From Rhodanobacter sp. (GTDB lineage: Bacteria; Pseudomonadota; Gammaproteobacteria; Xanthomonadales; Rhodanobacteraceae): a stretch of 64,000 nt of DNA. Location: the NCBI GenBank assembly GCA_040371205.1, contig AP031382.1, positions 3,097,562-3,161,561 on the forward strand. The letters run 5' to 3'. Of the stretch, positions 1 to 7,770 are shown piece after piece. The position numbers and the translations under genes were made by a program. The notes below the pieces were generated by a model that was not told the origin of the DNA, ran no database searches, and saw only the letters and a program-made list of their open reading frames with translations. Position 1 is the first letter of the stretch, and each line of letters opens with the position of its first letter.

Positions 1-78
1 AACGCGCCGCCACCGTGCCGCCCAGCATGATTCCGTGAAGCCGCCCGCTAGAATGACCGGCTCGCCCCGGATCAACGC

Positions 79-2175
79 ATGCTTGCCGACACCACCAAGG
101 ACGCCATCCGCGCCGCCTATGCGCGCCTGAAAGACGGCCTGCCGGGCTTCCGCCCGCGCGCCTCGCAGGGAAAGATGATCGCCGAGGTGGCCAAGGCGCT
201 GGCCAGCGAGGGCGGTGTCGCCGCGATCGAGGCGCCCACCGGCACCGGCAAGTCGATGGCCTACCTGATCGCCGGCCACGAAGTGGCCCGTGCGCAGAAG
301 AAGAAGCTGCTGATCGCCACCGCCACCGTGGCGCTGCAGGAGCAACTGGTCGAACGCGACATTCCGCTGTACCTGCAGCTCTCCGGCCACGCGGCGAAAG
401 TGGCGCTGGCCAAGGGCCGCGGCCGCTACCTCTGCCCGCGCAACCTGGCGATGGCGCGCAACAGCCTCGCCGGTTCGGCGCAATCCAGCTTCGGTTTCGA
501 TGCCGATCTCGCGCTGTGGTCGAAGCCGCCTGCGGAGCGCGACAAGCAAGCGCTGTCGAAGCTCGCACAAGCCTTCGACGACCACAGCTGGAACGGCGAC
601 ATGGACGCCGCGCCCGAGCCGGTGGGCGATCTGCTGCGCCCGATGCTCACCACCAGCGCCGGCGGCTGCACCAACCGCAAGTGCGGCCACTTCATGATCT
701 GCCCCTTCTACGCCGCGCGCCGCGCGGTGGACGACGCCGACATCATCGTGGCCAACCAGGATCTGGTGCTGGCCGACCTCACCATGCCGGGCGAGGACGA
801 CCACTGGGGCGGCGTGATCCTGCCGCGCCCGGACGAAACGCTGTACGTGTTCGACGAAGCCCACCACATCCCCGGCAAGGCCATCGACCGTGGCGCGTCG
901 GACGTGCACATGGCCGCCACCGTGCGCCAGCTGAGCCGGCTCGGCCGGCAGGTGCATGCGGCCTATTCGCTCACCGACAAGGAAAACCTCGGCAAGCTCA
1001 CGCTCGACGCCGGCGACACGAAACTGCAGGAACTGAGCGACGCACTCGAAGCGCTGGAAAAGGAGATCCGCCTCGGCTGGCTGCCCGACCCCGCCGAGGC
1101 CGAACCGATGTACCGCGGCTCGCTGGGCCGCCTGCCCGAGGCCTGGGTCGAACACGCGCGACTGCTCAGCCTGCAGACCGGCGAAGTGCAGCGCTGGCTT
1201 GCCGCGGTGCGCCGCGCGGTAGTGGAGATGACCGACGGCGGCCCCACCCAGGAAGCGCTGTCGCGCGAACTCGGCATCGCGCTGGAGCGCATCGGCAAGC
1301 AGGCCGCCTGCTGGCAGGCATGGGCCGCGGACGACCGCGACAACGCGCCGCCGCTGGCGCGCTGGGTCACCCTCACCGGCGACCAGCAACTGGTTTGCCA
1401 CGCCTCGGCGGTGTCCGCCGCCGGCCTGCTGCGCAACGTGCTGTGGGGCAACGCCAGCGGCTTGGTGCTCACCTCCGCCACGTTGAGCGCGGGCGGCAAT
1501 TTCCGCGGTTATGCCGACGCCGTGGGCCTGCCCGACGATGCGGCCACGCTGAGCCTGCCCTCGCCGTTCGACCTCGCCGCGCAGGCGCAGCTCGAAGTGC
1601 CGGCGATGGATGCGCTGCCCGACGCGCGCGAGGAACACGCGCAGGCGATCAGCGACTGGCTGGCCGCACACCTCGACTGGAACGCCGGCAACCTCGTGCT
1701 GTTCACCTCGCGCGCCAAGCTCGACCGCGTGCTGCAGCGCCTGCCGATCGACAAGGTGCGCAAGGTGCGCGCGCAGGGTTCGCTGGGCAAGACGCAGCTG
1801 ATCGCCGAGCACATCGCCGACGTGGAGGCCGGCAAGGGCAGCACGCTGTTCGGACTCGCCAGCTTCGGCGAAGGCCTCGACCTGCCCGGCAAGCTGTGCG
1901 AAACCGTGGTCATCACCCAGCTGCCGTTCGCCGTGCCCACCGACCCGGTCGGCGCCACCTACGCGGAGTGGCTGGAGTCGCGCGGGCGCAATCCCTTCAT
2001 CGAGGTGAGCATCCCGGAGGCCACGCGCCTGCTCACCCAGTACTGCGGACGCCTGATCCGCAACGAGAACGACAGCGGCCGCATCGTGCTGCTGGATCGC
2101 CGCGTGGTCACCAAGCGCTATGGTGCCGGCATGCTGCGCGCGCTGCCGCCGTTCAGGCGGGTGATCGAGCGCTAG
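79..2175 (+). CDS. dinG: ATP-dependent DNA helicase DinG
   Basis: Superfamily 2 iron-sulfur helicase that unwinds DNA 5'-3' and resolves R-loops and damage-related structures in the cytoplasm. The 698-residue protein has Walker A EAPTGTGKS at 51-59 and a DEAH box at 259-262. Four cysteines, C119, C197, C202 and C208, lie between the two motifs and match the 4Fe-4S cluster site of the DinG/XPD group. The C-terminal half holds the second helicase domain (FGLASFGEGLDLPG, then QYCGRLIRNENDSGRIVLLDRR). The ATG is the first in frame after a possible -10 hexamer TAGAAT at 49-54. Its last 23 bases overlap the end of the convergent efflux gene. Identification is secure. Confidence 0.96.
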   Translation: MLADTTKDAIRAAYARLKDGLPGFRPRASQGKMIAEVAKALASEGGVAAIEAPTGTGKSMAYLIAGHEVARAQKKKLLIATATVALQEQLVERDIPLYLQLSGHAAKVALAKGRGRYLCPRNLAMARNSLAGSAQSSFGFDADLALWSKPPAERDKQALSKLAQAFDDHSWNGDMDAAPEPVGDLLRPMLTTSAGGCTNRKCGHFMICPFYAARRAVDDADIIVANQDLVLADLTMPGEDDHWGGVILPRPDETLYVFDEAHHIPGKAIDRGASDVHMAATVRQLSRLGRQVHAAYSLTDKENLGKLTLDAGDTKLQELSDALEALEKEIRLGWLPDPAEAEPMYRGSLGRLPEAWVEHARLLSLQTGEVQRWLAAVRRAVVEMTDGGPTQEALSRELGIALERIGKQAACWQAWAADDRDNAPPLARWVTLTGDQQLVCHASAVSAAGLLRNVLWGNASGLVLTSATLSAGGNFRGYADAVGLPDDAATLSLPSPFDLAAQAQLEVPAMDALPDAREEHAQAISDWLAAHLDWNAGNLVLFTSRAKLDRVLQRLPIDKVRKVRAQGSLGKTQLIAEHIADVEAGKGSTLFGLASFGEGLDLPGKLCETVVITQLPFAVPTDPVGATYAEWLESRGRNPFIEVSIPEATRLLTQYCGRLIRNENDSGRIVLLDRRVVTKRYGAGMLRALPPFRRVIER

Positions 2176-5100
2176 GCGCGGGGTGTCCGCGGCGCTTGCC
2201 GCCGAAGCGCCGCTGCAGCCGGTCCATGTACAGGTAGATCACCGGCGTCAGGTACAGGGTGAGCACCTGCGACACCAGCAGACCGCCGACCACCGCCAAG
2301 CCCAGCGGTCGCCGCGAGGACGCGCCCGCGCCGATGCCCAGCGCAATCGGCAGCGTGCCGGCGAACGCCGCCATCGTCGTCATCATGATCGGGCGGAAGC
2401 GCACGTGGCAGGCCTCCACGATGGCCTCGGCCGGCGACATGCCCTCGTCGCGCTGCCGCTCCAGCGCGAAGTCGATCAGCATGATCGCGTTCTTCTTCAC
2501 GATGCCGATCAGCATCACGATGCCGACGAACGAGAACAGGTCCAGCGGCGCGTGGAAGATCATCAGCGTGAGCAGCGCGCCCACGCCCGCCGCCGGCAGG
2601 CCGGAGAGGATCGTCAGCGGATGGATGAAGCTTTCGTACAGGATGCCCAGCACCAGATAGATCACGAACAGCGCCAGCGCCAGCAGCAGGCCCATGCCCT
2701 GCATCGACTGCTCGAACGCCTGCGCGGTGCCCTGCACGCTGCCGGTGATCGACGCGGGCAGGTCGAGCTGGCGCATCGCGCCGTCGATCTCGCCCACCGC
2801 CTGGCTGAGGCTGACGCCGGGTGCGAGGTTGAACGAGATCGTCACCGCCGGCAGCTCGCCCTGGTGGTTCACGGTGAGCGGCTGCGAGGTGCGCGTGAAG
2901 CTGGCCACCGTGCTCAGCGGCACCAGGGTGCCGGTGTTCGACGTGACGTAGAGCTGCGACAGCACCGCCGGATCGTTCTGCAGCGCGTACTTCACCTGCA
3001 GGATCACCCAATACTGCGTCGCCGCGCCGTAAATGGTGGAGACCTGGCCCTCGCCGAAGGCGGTGCCCAACGCGCTCTGCACCTGACGCATGGTGAGGCC
3101 GAGCGGGGCCAGCTTGGCGCGGTCCACCTTGACGTCGATCGCCGGGCCGTTGAGGTCGAGGTCGCTGGTAACGTCCTGGAAACCGGGCAGCTTGGCGAAC
3201 GCGGTGAGCACCTTGCCCGACTCGGCATACAACGCATCGAGGTCGGTGGACTGCAGCGTGTACTGGTATTCCGCCTTGGAGGTGCGGCCGCCGACCTGGA
3301 TCGCGGGCGGGTTCTGGATGTAGGCGCGGATGCCCGGCACCTTGGCGAACTGCGGACGCAGCTCCTCGATGATCTGGTCGGGATCCAGCTTGCGCTCGTC
3401 CGCCGGCTTCAACCGCATGAAGATCGAGCCGTTGTTGGTGGTGGTGCGCGAACCGCCCGAACCCACCGAGGACATGTAGGCGGCGATGTTCGGGTCCTTG
3501 CCCACGATCGCCGCAAGCTGCTGCTGGCGCGCACTCATGCCGGTGATGGAGATGTCGTCCGGGCCTTCGGTGTTGACGATCAGCTGGCCCGTGTCGCCGG
3601 CGGGGATGAAGTCCTTGTCCACTACGTAGAACAGGACCACGGTGGCGAAGAGGCTGGCGAAGAACACGCCTAGCACCATGCGCGGATGCTCCACCGCCCA
3701 CGCCAGCGAGCGGTTGTAGCCGTCGCGCACGCGGTTGAAGCCGCGGTCGAAGGCCAACGCCACGCGCGACTTGTGCTCGTGCTCCGCATGCTTGACGAAG
3801 CGGCTGCACAGCATCGGCGTGAGCGTGATGGAGACGAAGCCCGAGATCAGGATCGCCGTGCTGATCACCACCGCGAACTCGTGGAACAGGCGGCCCACGA
3901 TGCCGCCCATGAACATCACCGGCAGGAACACCGCCACCAGCGACAGCGTCATCGAGAAGATGGTGAAGCCGATCTCGCTGGCGCCCTTGAGCGCGGCCTC
4001 GTAGGGTTCCATGCCGGCCTCGACGTGGCGCACCACGTTCTCCAGCATCACGATCGCGTCGTCCACCACGAAGCCCACCACCAGGGTGAGCGCCAGCAGC
4101 GAGAGGTTGTCGAGGCTGTAACCCAGCGCATACATCACGCCGAAGGTGCCGATCACCGACACCGGCAACGCCAGCGCAGGGATCAGCGTGGCCGAAGCGT
4201 TGCCGAGGAACAGGTAGATCACCAGCACCACCAGCACGCCGGCCAGCAGCAGGGTGAACTGCACGTCGTTCACCGAGGCGCGGATCGAATCGGAGCGGTC
4301 GTACAGCGTCTGCAGCTTGATCGACGGCGGCAGCGTGGCCTCGAACTGCGGCAGCACCGCGCGGATGCGGTCGATGGTGGCCACGGTGTTGGAGCCGGGC
4401 TGGCGGTCGATCGCCAGCACCACCGCGCGCTTGCCGTTGAACCAGCTCGCCACCTGGTCGTTCTGCACGCTGTCCTCGGCCTGGCCGAGCTGCGACAGCT
4501 TGACCGGCGCGCCGTTGCGCCACGCCACGGTGATGTCGTTGTACGGGGCCGCCGTCTGCAACTGGCCGTCCGACCTCACCTGCAGCAGCTGGCGCGAGCC
4601 GTTGAGCGAGCCGGTGGCGAGGTTGACGTTGGCATCCGCGATGGCCTGCTGCAATGTGTCGATGCCGATGCCGTTGGCGGCCAGCTTGGCGGGGTCGACG
4701 CTGACGCGCACGGCGTATTTCTGCGAGCCGAACACGCTCACCTGCGCCACGCCCTCGATCATCGACAGCTCCTGCGCCAGCTGCGTCTCGCCGTATTGGT
4801 CCACGGTGGACAGCGGCAGCGTGTCGGAGCTGAGCGCGAGGTAGAGGATGGCCTTGTCCGCCGGATTCACCTTGCGGAAGGTGGGCGGCGTGGGCATGTC
4901 GGTGGGCAGCTGGCGCTGCGCCGCCGAGATCGCCGCCTGCACGTCCTGCGCGGCGCCGTCGATGTTGCGGCTGAGGTCGAAGGTCAGCGTGATCGAGGTC
5001 GAACCCAAGGCGCTGGTCGACGTCATCTGGCTGATGCCGGCAATGGTGGAGAACTGGTTCTCCAGCGGCGTGGCCACCGCGGTCGCCATCGTTTCCGGCG

Positions 5101-5263
5101 AGGCGCCGGGCAGGCTCGCGCTCACCGAGATGGTGGGAAAGTCCACGTTCGGCAGCTCGTTCACCGGCAGCTTGGGATAGGCGGCCACGCCGAACACCAC
5201 CAGCGCGATCATCAGCAGCGCCGTCATCACCGGACGGCGGATGCACAGGGCGGGCAGGTTCAA
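2153..5263 (-). CDS. RND multidrug efflux transporter (MdtB/MdtC-like inner-membrane pump)
   Basis: Proton-driven inner-membrane pump of the hydrophobe/amphiphile efflux RND family. At 1036 residues it has the usual length. The N-terminus (RRPVMTALLMIAL) and the LPNVDFPTISVSASLPGASP stretch closely resemble E. coli MdtC. The proton-relay aspartates lie in VVGFVVDDAIVMLENV near residues 400-401, and the partner lysine in GIVKKNAIMLIDFAL near 923. The periplasmic adaptor gene is 130 bp upstream, so the two probably form one transcript. No outer-membrane channel gene is adjacent, so a TolC-like protein encoded elsewhere is presumed. The substrate cannot be read from sequence. The 3' end runs into dinG by 23 bases. 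Confidence 0.95.
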   Translation of the reverse strand: MNLPALCIRRPVMTALLMIALVVFGVAAYPKLPVNELPNVDFPTISVSASLPGASPETMATAVATPLENQFSTIAGISQMTSTSALGSTSITLTFDLSRNIDGAAQDVQAAISAAQRQLPTDMPTPPTFRKVNPADKAILYLALSSDTLPLSTVDQYGETQLAQELSMIEGVAQVSVFGSQKYAVRVSVDPAKLAANGIGIDTLQQAIADANVNLATGSLNGSRQLLQVRSDGQLQTAAPYNDITVAWRNGAPVKLSQLGQAEDSVQNDQVASWFNGKRAVVLAIDRQPGSNTVATIDRIRAVLPQFEATLPPSIKLQTLYDRSDSIRASVNDVQFTLLLAGVLVVLVIYLFLGNASATLIPALALPVSVIGTFGVMYALGYSLDNLSLLALTLVVGFVVDDAIVMLENVVRHVEAGMEPYEAALKGASEIGFTIFSMTLSLVAVFLPVMFMGGIVGRLFHEFAVVISTAILISGFVSITLTPMLCSRFVKHAEHEHKSRVALAFDRGFNRVRDGYNRSLAWAVEHPRMVLGVFFASLFATVVLFYVVDKDFIPAGDTGQLIVNTEGPDDISITGMSARQQQLAAIVGKDPNIAAYMSSVGSGGSRTTTNNGSIFMRLKPADERKLDPDQIIEELRPQFAKVPGIRAYIQNPPAIQVGGRTSKAEYQYTLQSTDLDALYAESGKVLTAFAKLPGFQDVTSDLDLNGPAIDVKVDRAKLAPLGLTMRQVQSALGTAFGEGQVSTIYGAATQYWVILQVKYALQNDPAVLSQLYVTSNTGTLVPLSTVASFTRTSQPLTVNHQGELPAVTISFNLAPGVSLSQAVGEIDGAMRQLDLPASITGSVQGTAQAFEQSMQGMGLLLALALFVIYLVLGILYESFIHPLTILSGLPAAGVGALLTLMIFHAPLDLFSFVGIVMLIGIVKKNAIMLIDFALERQRDEGMSPAEAIVEACHVRFRPIMMTTMAAFAGTLPIALGIGAGASSRRPLGLAVVGGLLVSQVLTLYLTPVIYLYMDRLQRRFGGKRRGHPAPSARSPA

Positions 5264-5308
5264 AGGATCCGCCCTCCGCGCAGGCGACGCGGCATCGGAT
5301 CACCGCTC

Positions 5309-5340
5309 GCCCCTCCGGGGAGAGGGTTGGGGTGAGGGGC
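5309..5340. repeat. REP-like palindromic intergenic element
   Basis: The 7-bp arms GCCCCTC (5309-5315) and GAGGGGC (5334-5340) enclose a G-rich core containing GGGAGAGGGTTGGGGT. This core resembles a dispersed intergenic repeat common in proteobacterial genomes. It lies between the adaptor gene and the pump gene, where it could act as a transcript-stabilising or attenuating hairpin. Only one copy was noticed in this window, so the repeat status rests on recall rather than on copies seen here. Confidence 0.5.
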
Positions 5341-5393
5341 CGAACTTGCCACGACCACGATCGAAGCGCTTCTGCAGCGAAGCATCGCGGCGC

Positions 5394-6521
5394 TCACTTC
5401 GCCACCACCTGCACCTTGGTGCCGTCGGTGAGCAGCATCTGCCCGTCGGTGACCACCCGTTCGCCGCCGCTCAGGCCTTTCGCGATCACGATGCTGCCGC
5501 CGTTGCCCGCGCCGGCGGTGACCATGCGTTGCCGCGCCTTGCCGTCCGCATCCACCACGAACACGAAGCTGCCGTTGGGCGAGTTCTGCAGCGCCGTCGC
5601 CGGCACCGTCACCACGTCGTGCAGGCGCGCGGTGGGCAAGGTCACCTGCACGAATTCGCCCGGGGTGAGGCGATCGTCGGTGTTGGCGTAGCTGGCCTTG
5701 AGTTGGATCGTGCCGGTGCTCGTGTCCACCGCGTTGTTGATGAAGTCCAGGTCGGCCTGCAGCGGCACGCCACGCGAGCCAGGCACCTGCACGCTCACCG
5801 CCAGCTTGCCGCGCGCATCCGCGGCACGGATGTCGTCCAGCGCCGACTCCGGCACCGCAAACGTCACGTAGATCGGCCGCACCTGGTTGAGCACCACGAG
5901 GTTGGTGCTGTTCGCGCTGACCTGCGCGCCGGGATAGACCAGCGGCGCGCCCGCGATGCTGTCTACCGGCGCCACGATCTGCGCGTAGCCGAGCTGCGTC
6001 TGCGCCATCTCCACCGCGGCCTGGTCCGCCTTCACCGAGGCGGCATAGATGCCGACGTTGGCCTCGTAGCCGTCGTAATCGGTCTTCGACACGTAGCCCT
6101 TGGCGAGCATCGGCGTGTAACGGCGCAGCACCTGCCGGGCGTTCGCGAGTTGGGCCTGGTCCTTGGCGAGGTTGCCGCGCGCCTGGTCGAGTTGCGCCTG
6201 CAGCAGGCTGGGATCGATGCGCGCGATCACCTCGCCCTCGTGCACACGTCCACCCGGCGCGAAGGCGATGGACTGCAGCTGCCCGCTGACGCGCGACTGC
6301 ACGGTCACGGTGGAATACGCCTCGGCATAGCCGCTCACCGTGAGCGAAAGCGCGAGGTCGCCGCGCGATGCCGTGGCTACCTTTACCGGCACCGCGTGCG
6401 CGGCGTGCGCTCCGGCCGCATCGGTCTTGCCGCGGTTGGACCACGCGTGCGCAACCCACGCGACCAAGGCCAGCCCGGCCAACAAGACCGCGAGTTTCTT
6501 CCAGGGCATGCGCTGCGGCAT
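5394..6521 (-). CDS. RND efflux periplasmic adaptor subunit (membrane fusion protein)
   Basis: HlyD/MdtA-type adaptor that links an inner-membrane RND pump to an outer-membrane channel. The 375-residue protein starts with a membrane anchor or signal (KKLAVLLAGLALVAWVAHAW, residues 8-27). It then has a barrel-sandwich half-motif (VQSRVSGQLQSIAFAPGGRV), a short alpha-helical hairpin rich in Ala/Gln, and the second lipoyl half (YAQIVAPVDSIAGAPLVYPG). C-terminal beta-barrel and membrane-proximal domains follow. It precedes the pump gene in the same direction. The marR gene upstream, also leftward, is a plausible regulator. The start is the methionine shortly before the basic/hydrophobic anchor; a second Met at residue 5 is possible. 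Confidence 0.93.
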   Translation of the reverse strand: MPQRMPWKKLAVLLAGLALVAWVAHAWSNRGKTDAAGAHAAHAVPVKVATASRGDLALSLTVSGYAEAYSTVTVQSRVSGQLQSIAFAPGGRVHEGEVIARIDPSLLQAQLDQARGNLAKDQAQLANARQVLRRYTPMLAKGYVSKTDYDGYEANVGIYAASVKADQAAVEMAQTQLGYAQIVAPVDSIAGAPLVYPGAQVSANSTNLVVLNQVRPIYVTFAVPESALDDIRAADARGKLAVSVQVPGSRGVPLQADLDFINNAVDTSTGTIQLKASYANTDDRLTPGEFVQVTLPTARLHDVVTVPATALQNSPNGSFVFVVDADGKARQRMVTAGAGNGGSIVIAKGLSGGERVVTDGQMLLTDGTKVQVVAK

Positions 6522-6627
6522 GAAATCTCCGTGGGTGGAATCCGAATCGTGCAGGCCGCCGACGAGGCGGGGCGATTCGATGGGGACAGCAGCACGCTAT
6601 CAACGCGCCATACGACCCGACGTTGAC

Positions 6628-6662
6628 TGTCGCGACATATTTTGCGCTGCGCCGACGTCGGC
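6628..6662. promoter_or_regulatory. Two palindromes upstream of the efflux operon
   Basis: Between marR (ends 6713) and the adaptor gene (starts 6521) are two perfect palindromes: TGTCGCGACA at 6628-6637 and GCCGACGTCGGC at 6651-6662. They sit 107-141 bp upstream of the adaptor start codon, a suitable place for an operator. Binding by the adjacent MarR protein is an inference from position only; they could also be part of a marR terminator. Confidence 0.35.
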
Positions 6663-6712
6663 ATCGTCACGACGTCCAGCACTTGGCAGGAGCCATCGAT
6701 GCAGCTACCCGC

Positions 6713-7177
6713 CTACTCCTTCTGCGCCTGCGGATCCTCGGTGGCATCCAGCGCCTGCAGGTTTTCCTTGAGCCGGCCGATGACCTCCAGCGCATGCTTC
6801 AGTTCGTCGTAATCGATGCCTTCGGTGACTTCGCGGCGCAGCTCGCGCGCGATGCGCTCCATGTCGTCCACCACGTCGTGCGCTTGCGCGGTAACGTGCA
6901 GACGCCATGCGCGGCGGTCGTTGGGATCAGGCCGCCGCTCCACGAAGCCGGCCGCCTGCAGGCGGTCGATCACCCGACCCACCGCGATCGGCTCCATCTC
7001 CAGCGCCTCGGCCAGTTCGTTCTGGCGCAGACCGGGGCGGTGGTAAAGCATCTTGGTAGCGCGCCATTGCGCGCGGGTCAGGCCGAACTTCACCGCGCGC
7101 CGGTCGAAGTGCTTGCGGAACAGCAAGGTCACGTCGTTCAGCAGATAGCCGAAGGAAAGCTCTTCCGTTTTAGCCAT
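6713..7177 (-). CDS. MarR-family transcriptional regulator
   Basis: Winged-helix dimeric repressor of the MarR family, 154 residues. The start (MAKTEELSFG) is the ATG at 7177; the longer open frame upstream is antisense to the macrodomain gene and was dropped. The core reads LTRAQWRATKMLYHRPGLRQ, then the recognition-helix region QNELAEALEMEPIAVGRVIDR. The wing is marked by ERRPDPNDRRAWRL, the usual DxRxR-type signature. It stands just upstream of, and in the same direction as, the RND efflux pair, so control of that operon by a small aromatic ligand is likely but not shown. It diverges from the macrodomain gene with only 45 bp between start codons. Confidence 0.93.
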   Translation of the reverse strand: MAKTEELSFGYLLNDVTLLFRKHFDRRAVKFGLTRAQWRATKMLYHRPGLRQNELAEALEMEPIAVGRVIDRLQAAGFVERRPDPNDRRAWRLHVTAQAHDVVDDMERIARELRREVTEGIDYDELKHALEVIGRLKENLQALDATEDPQAQKE

Positions 7178-7222
7178 GATCGTCGCACCTTCCCCCGAAT
7201 TCTTCCCAAGCATAACGCGGAC

Positions 7223-7744
7223 ATGCCACTCGCCACCGTTACCGCCGACATCACCACGTTGAACGTGGACGCCATCGTCAACGCCGCCAACGAGACACTG
7301 CTGGGCGGCGGCGGCGTCGACGGCGCCATCCACCTCGCCGCCGGACCGGGTCTGCTTGCCGCCTGCCGCGCGCTGCCTTGCACTGTGCCGGGCGTGCGCT
7401 GCCCCACCGGCGAGGCACGCATCACGCCCGGCTTCGACCTGCCGGCGCGCTGGATCATCCATACCGTGGGTCCGGTCTGGCACGGCGGCGAGTGCGGCGA
7501 GGCAACCCTGCTGGCCCGTTGCCACCGCAACGCGCTCGAACTCGCCCGCGAGCGCGGCCTGCGGCGCATCGCATTCCCCGCGATCAGCTGCGGCGTCTTC
7601 GGCTATCCGGCGCCCCGGGCCGCCGTCGTGGCCGTCCGCGCGCTGCACGAGGCGCTGATGCGCGATCTGTCGCTCGACCTCCTGCTGTGCTGCTACAGCG
7701 AACCGATGCGCGCGATTTTCCAGCAGGCGCTCGACGACACCTGA
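7223..7744 (+). CDS. Macrodomain protein, O-acetyl-ADP-ribose deacetylase (YmdB-like)
   Basis: Cytosolic macrodomain of 173 residues covering essentially the whole protein. Macrodomains of this class remove ADP-ribose or acetyl groups from O-acetyl-ADP-ribose and mono-ADP-ribosylated targets. Diagnostic stretches are VDAIVNAANETLLGGGGVDG near the N-terminus, CPTGEARITPGFDLPARWII in the middle, and IAFPAISCGVFGYP, the loop that cradles the distal ribose. The ATG at 7223 opens the conserved fold immediately. The gene diverges from marR and converges on batD. The exact substrate is not readable. Confidence 0.92.
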   Translation: MPLATVTADITTLNVDAIVNAANETLLGGGGVDGAIHLAAGPGLLAACRALPCTVPGVRCPTGEARITPGFDLPARWIIHTVGPVWHGGECGEATLLARCHRNALELARERGLRRIAFPAISCGVFGYPAPRAAVVAVRALHEALMRDLSLDLLLCCYSEPMRAIFQQALDDT

Positions 7745-7770
7745 CCCACGTGCGCGAGTCCGCATGGCGC

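Noticed and set aside
516-2237. 573-codon frame inside dinG
   Set aside because: Arg/Ala-rich out-of-frame shadow typical of high-GC DNA.
2172-5303. 1043-codon frame overlapping the RND pump on the same strand
   Set aside because: Arg/Gly/Pro-rich shadow in another frame; the 1036-residue RND frame is full-length and clear.
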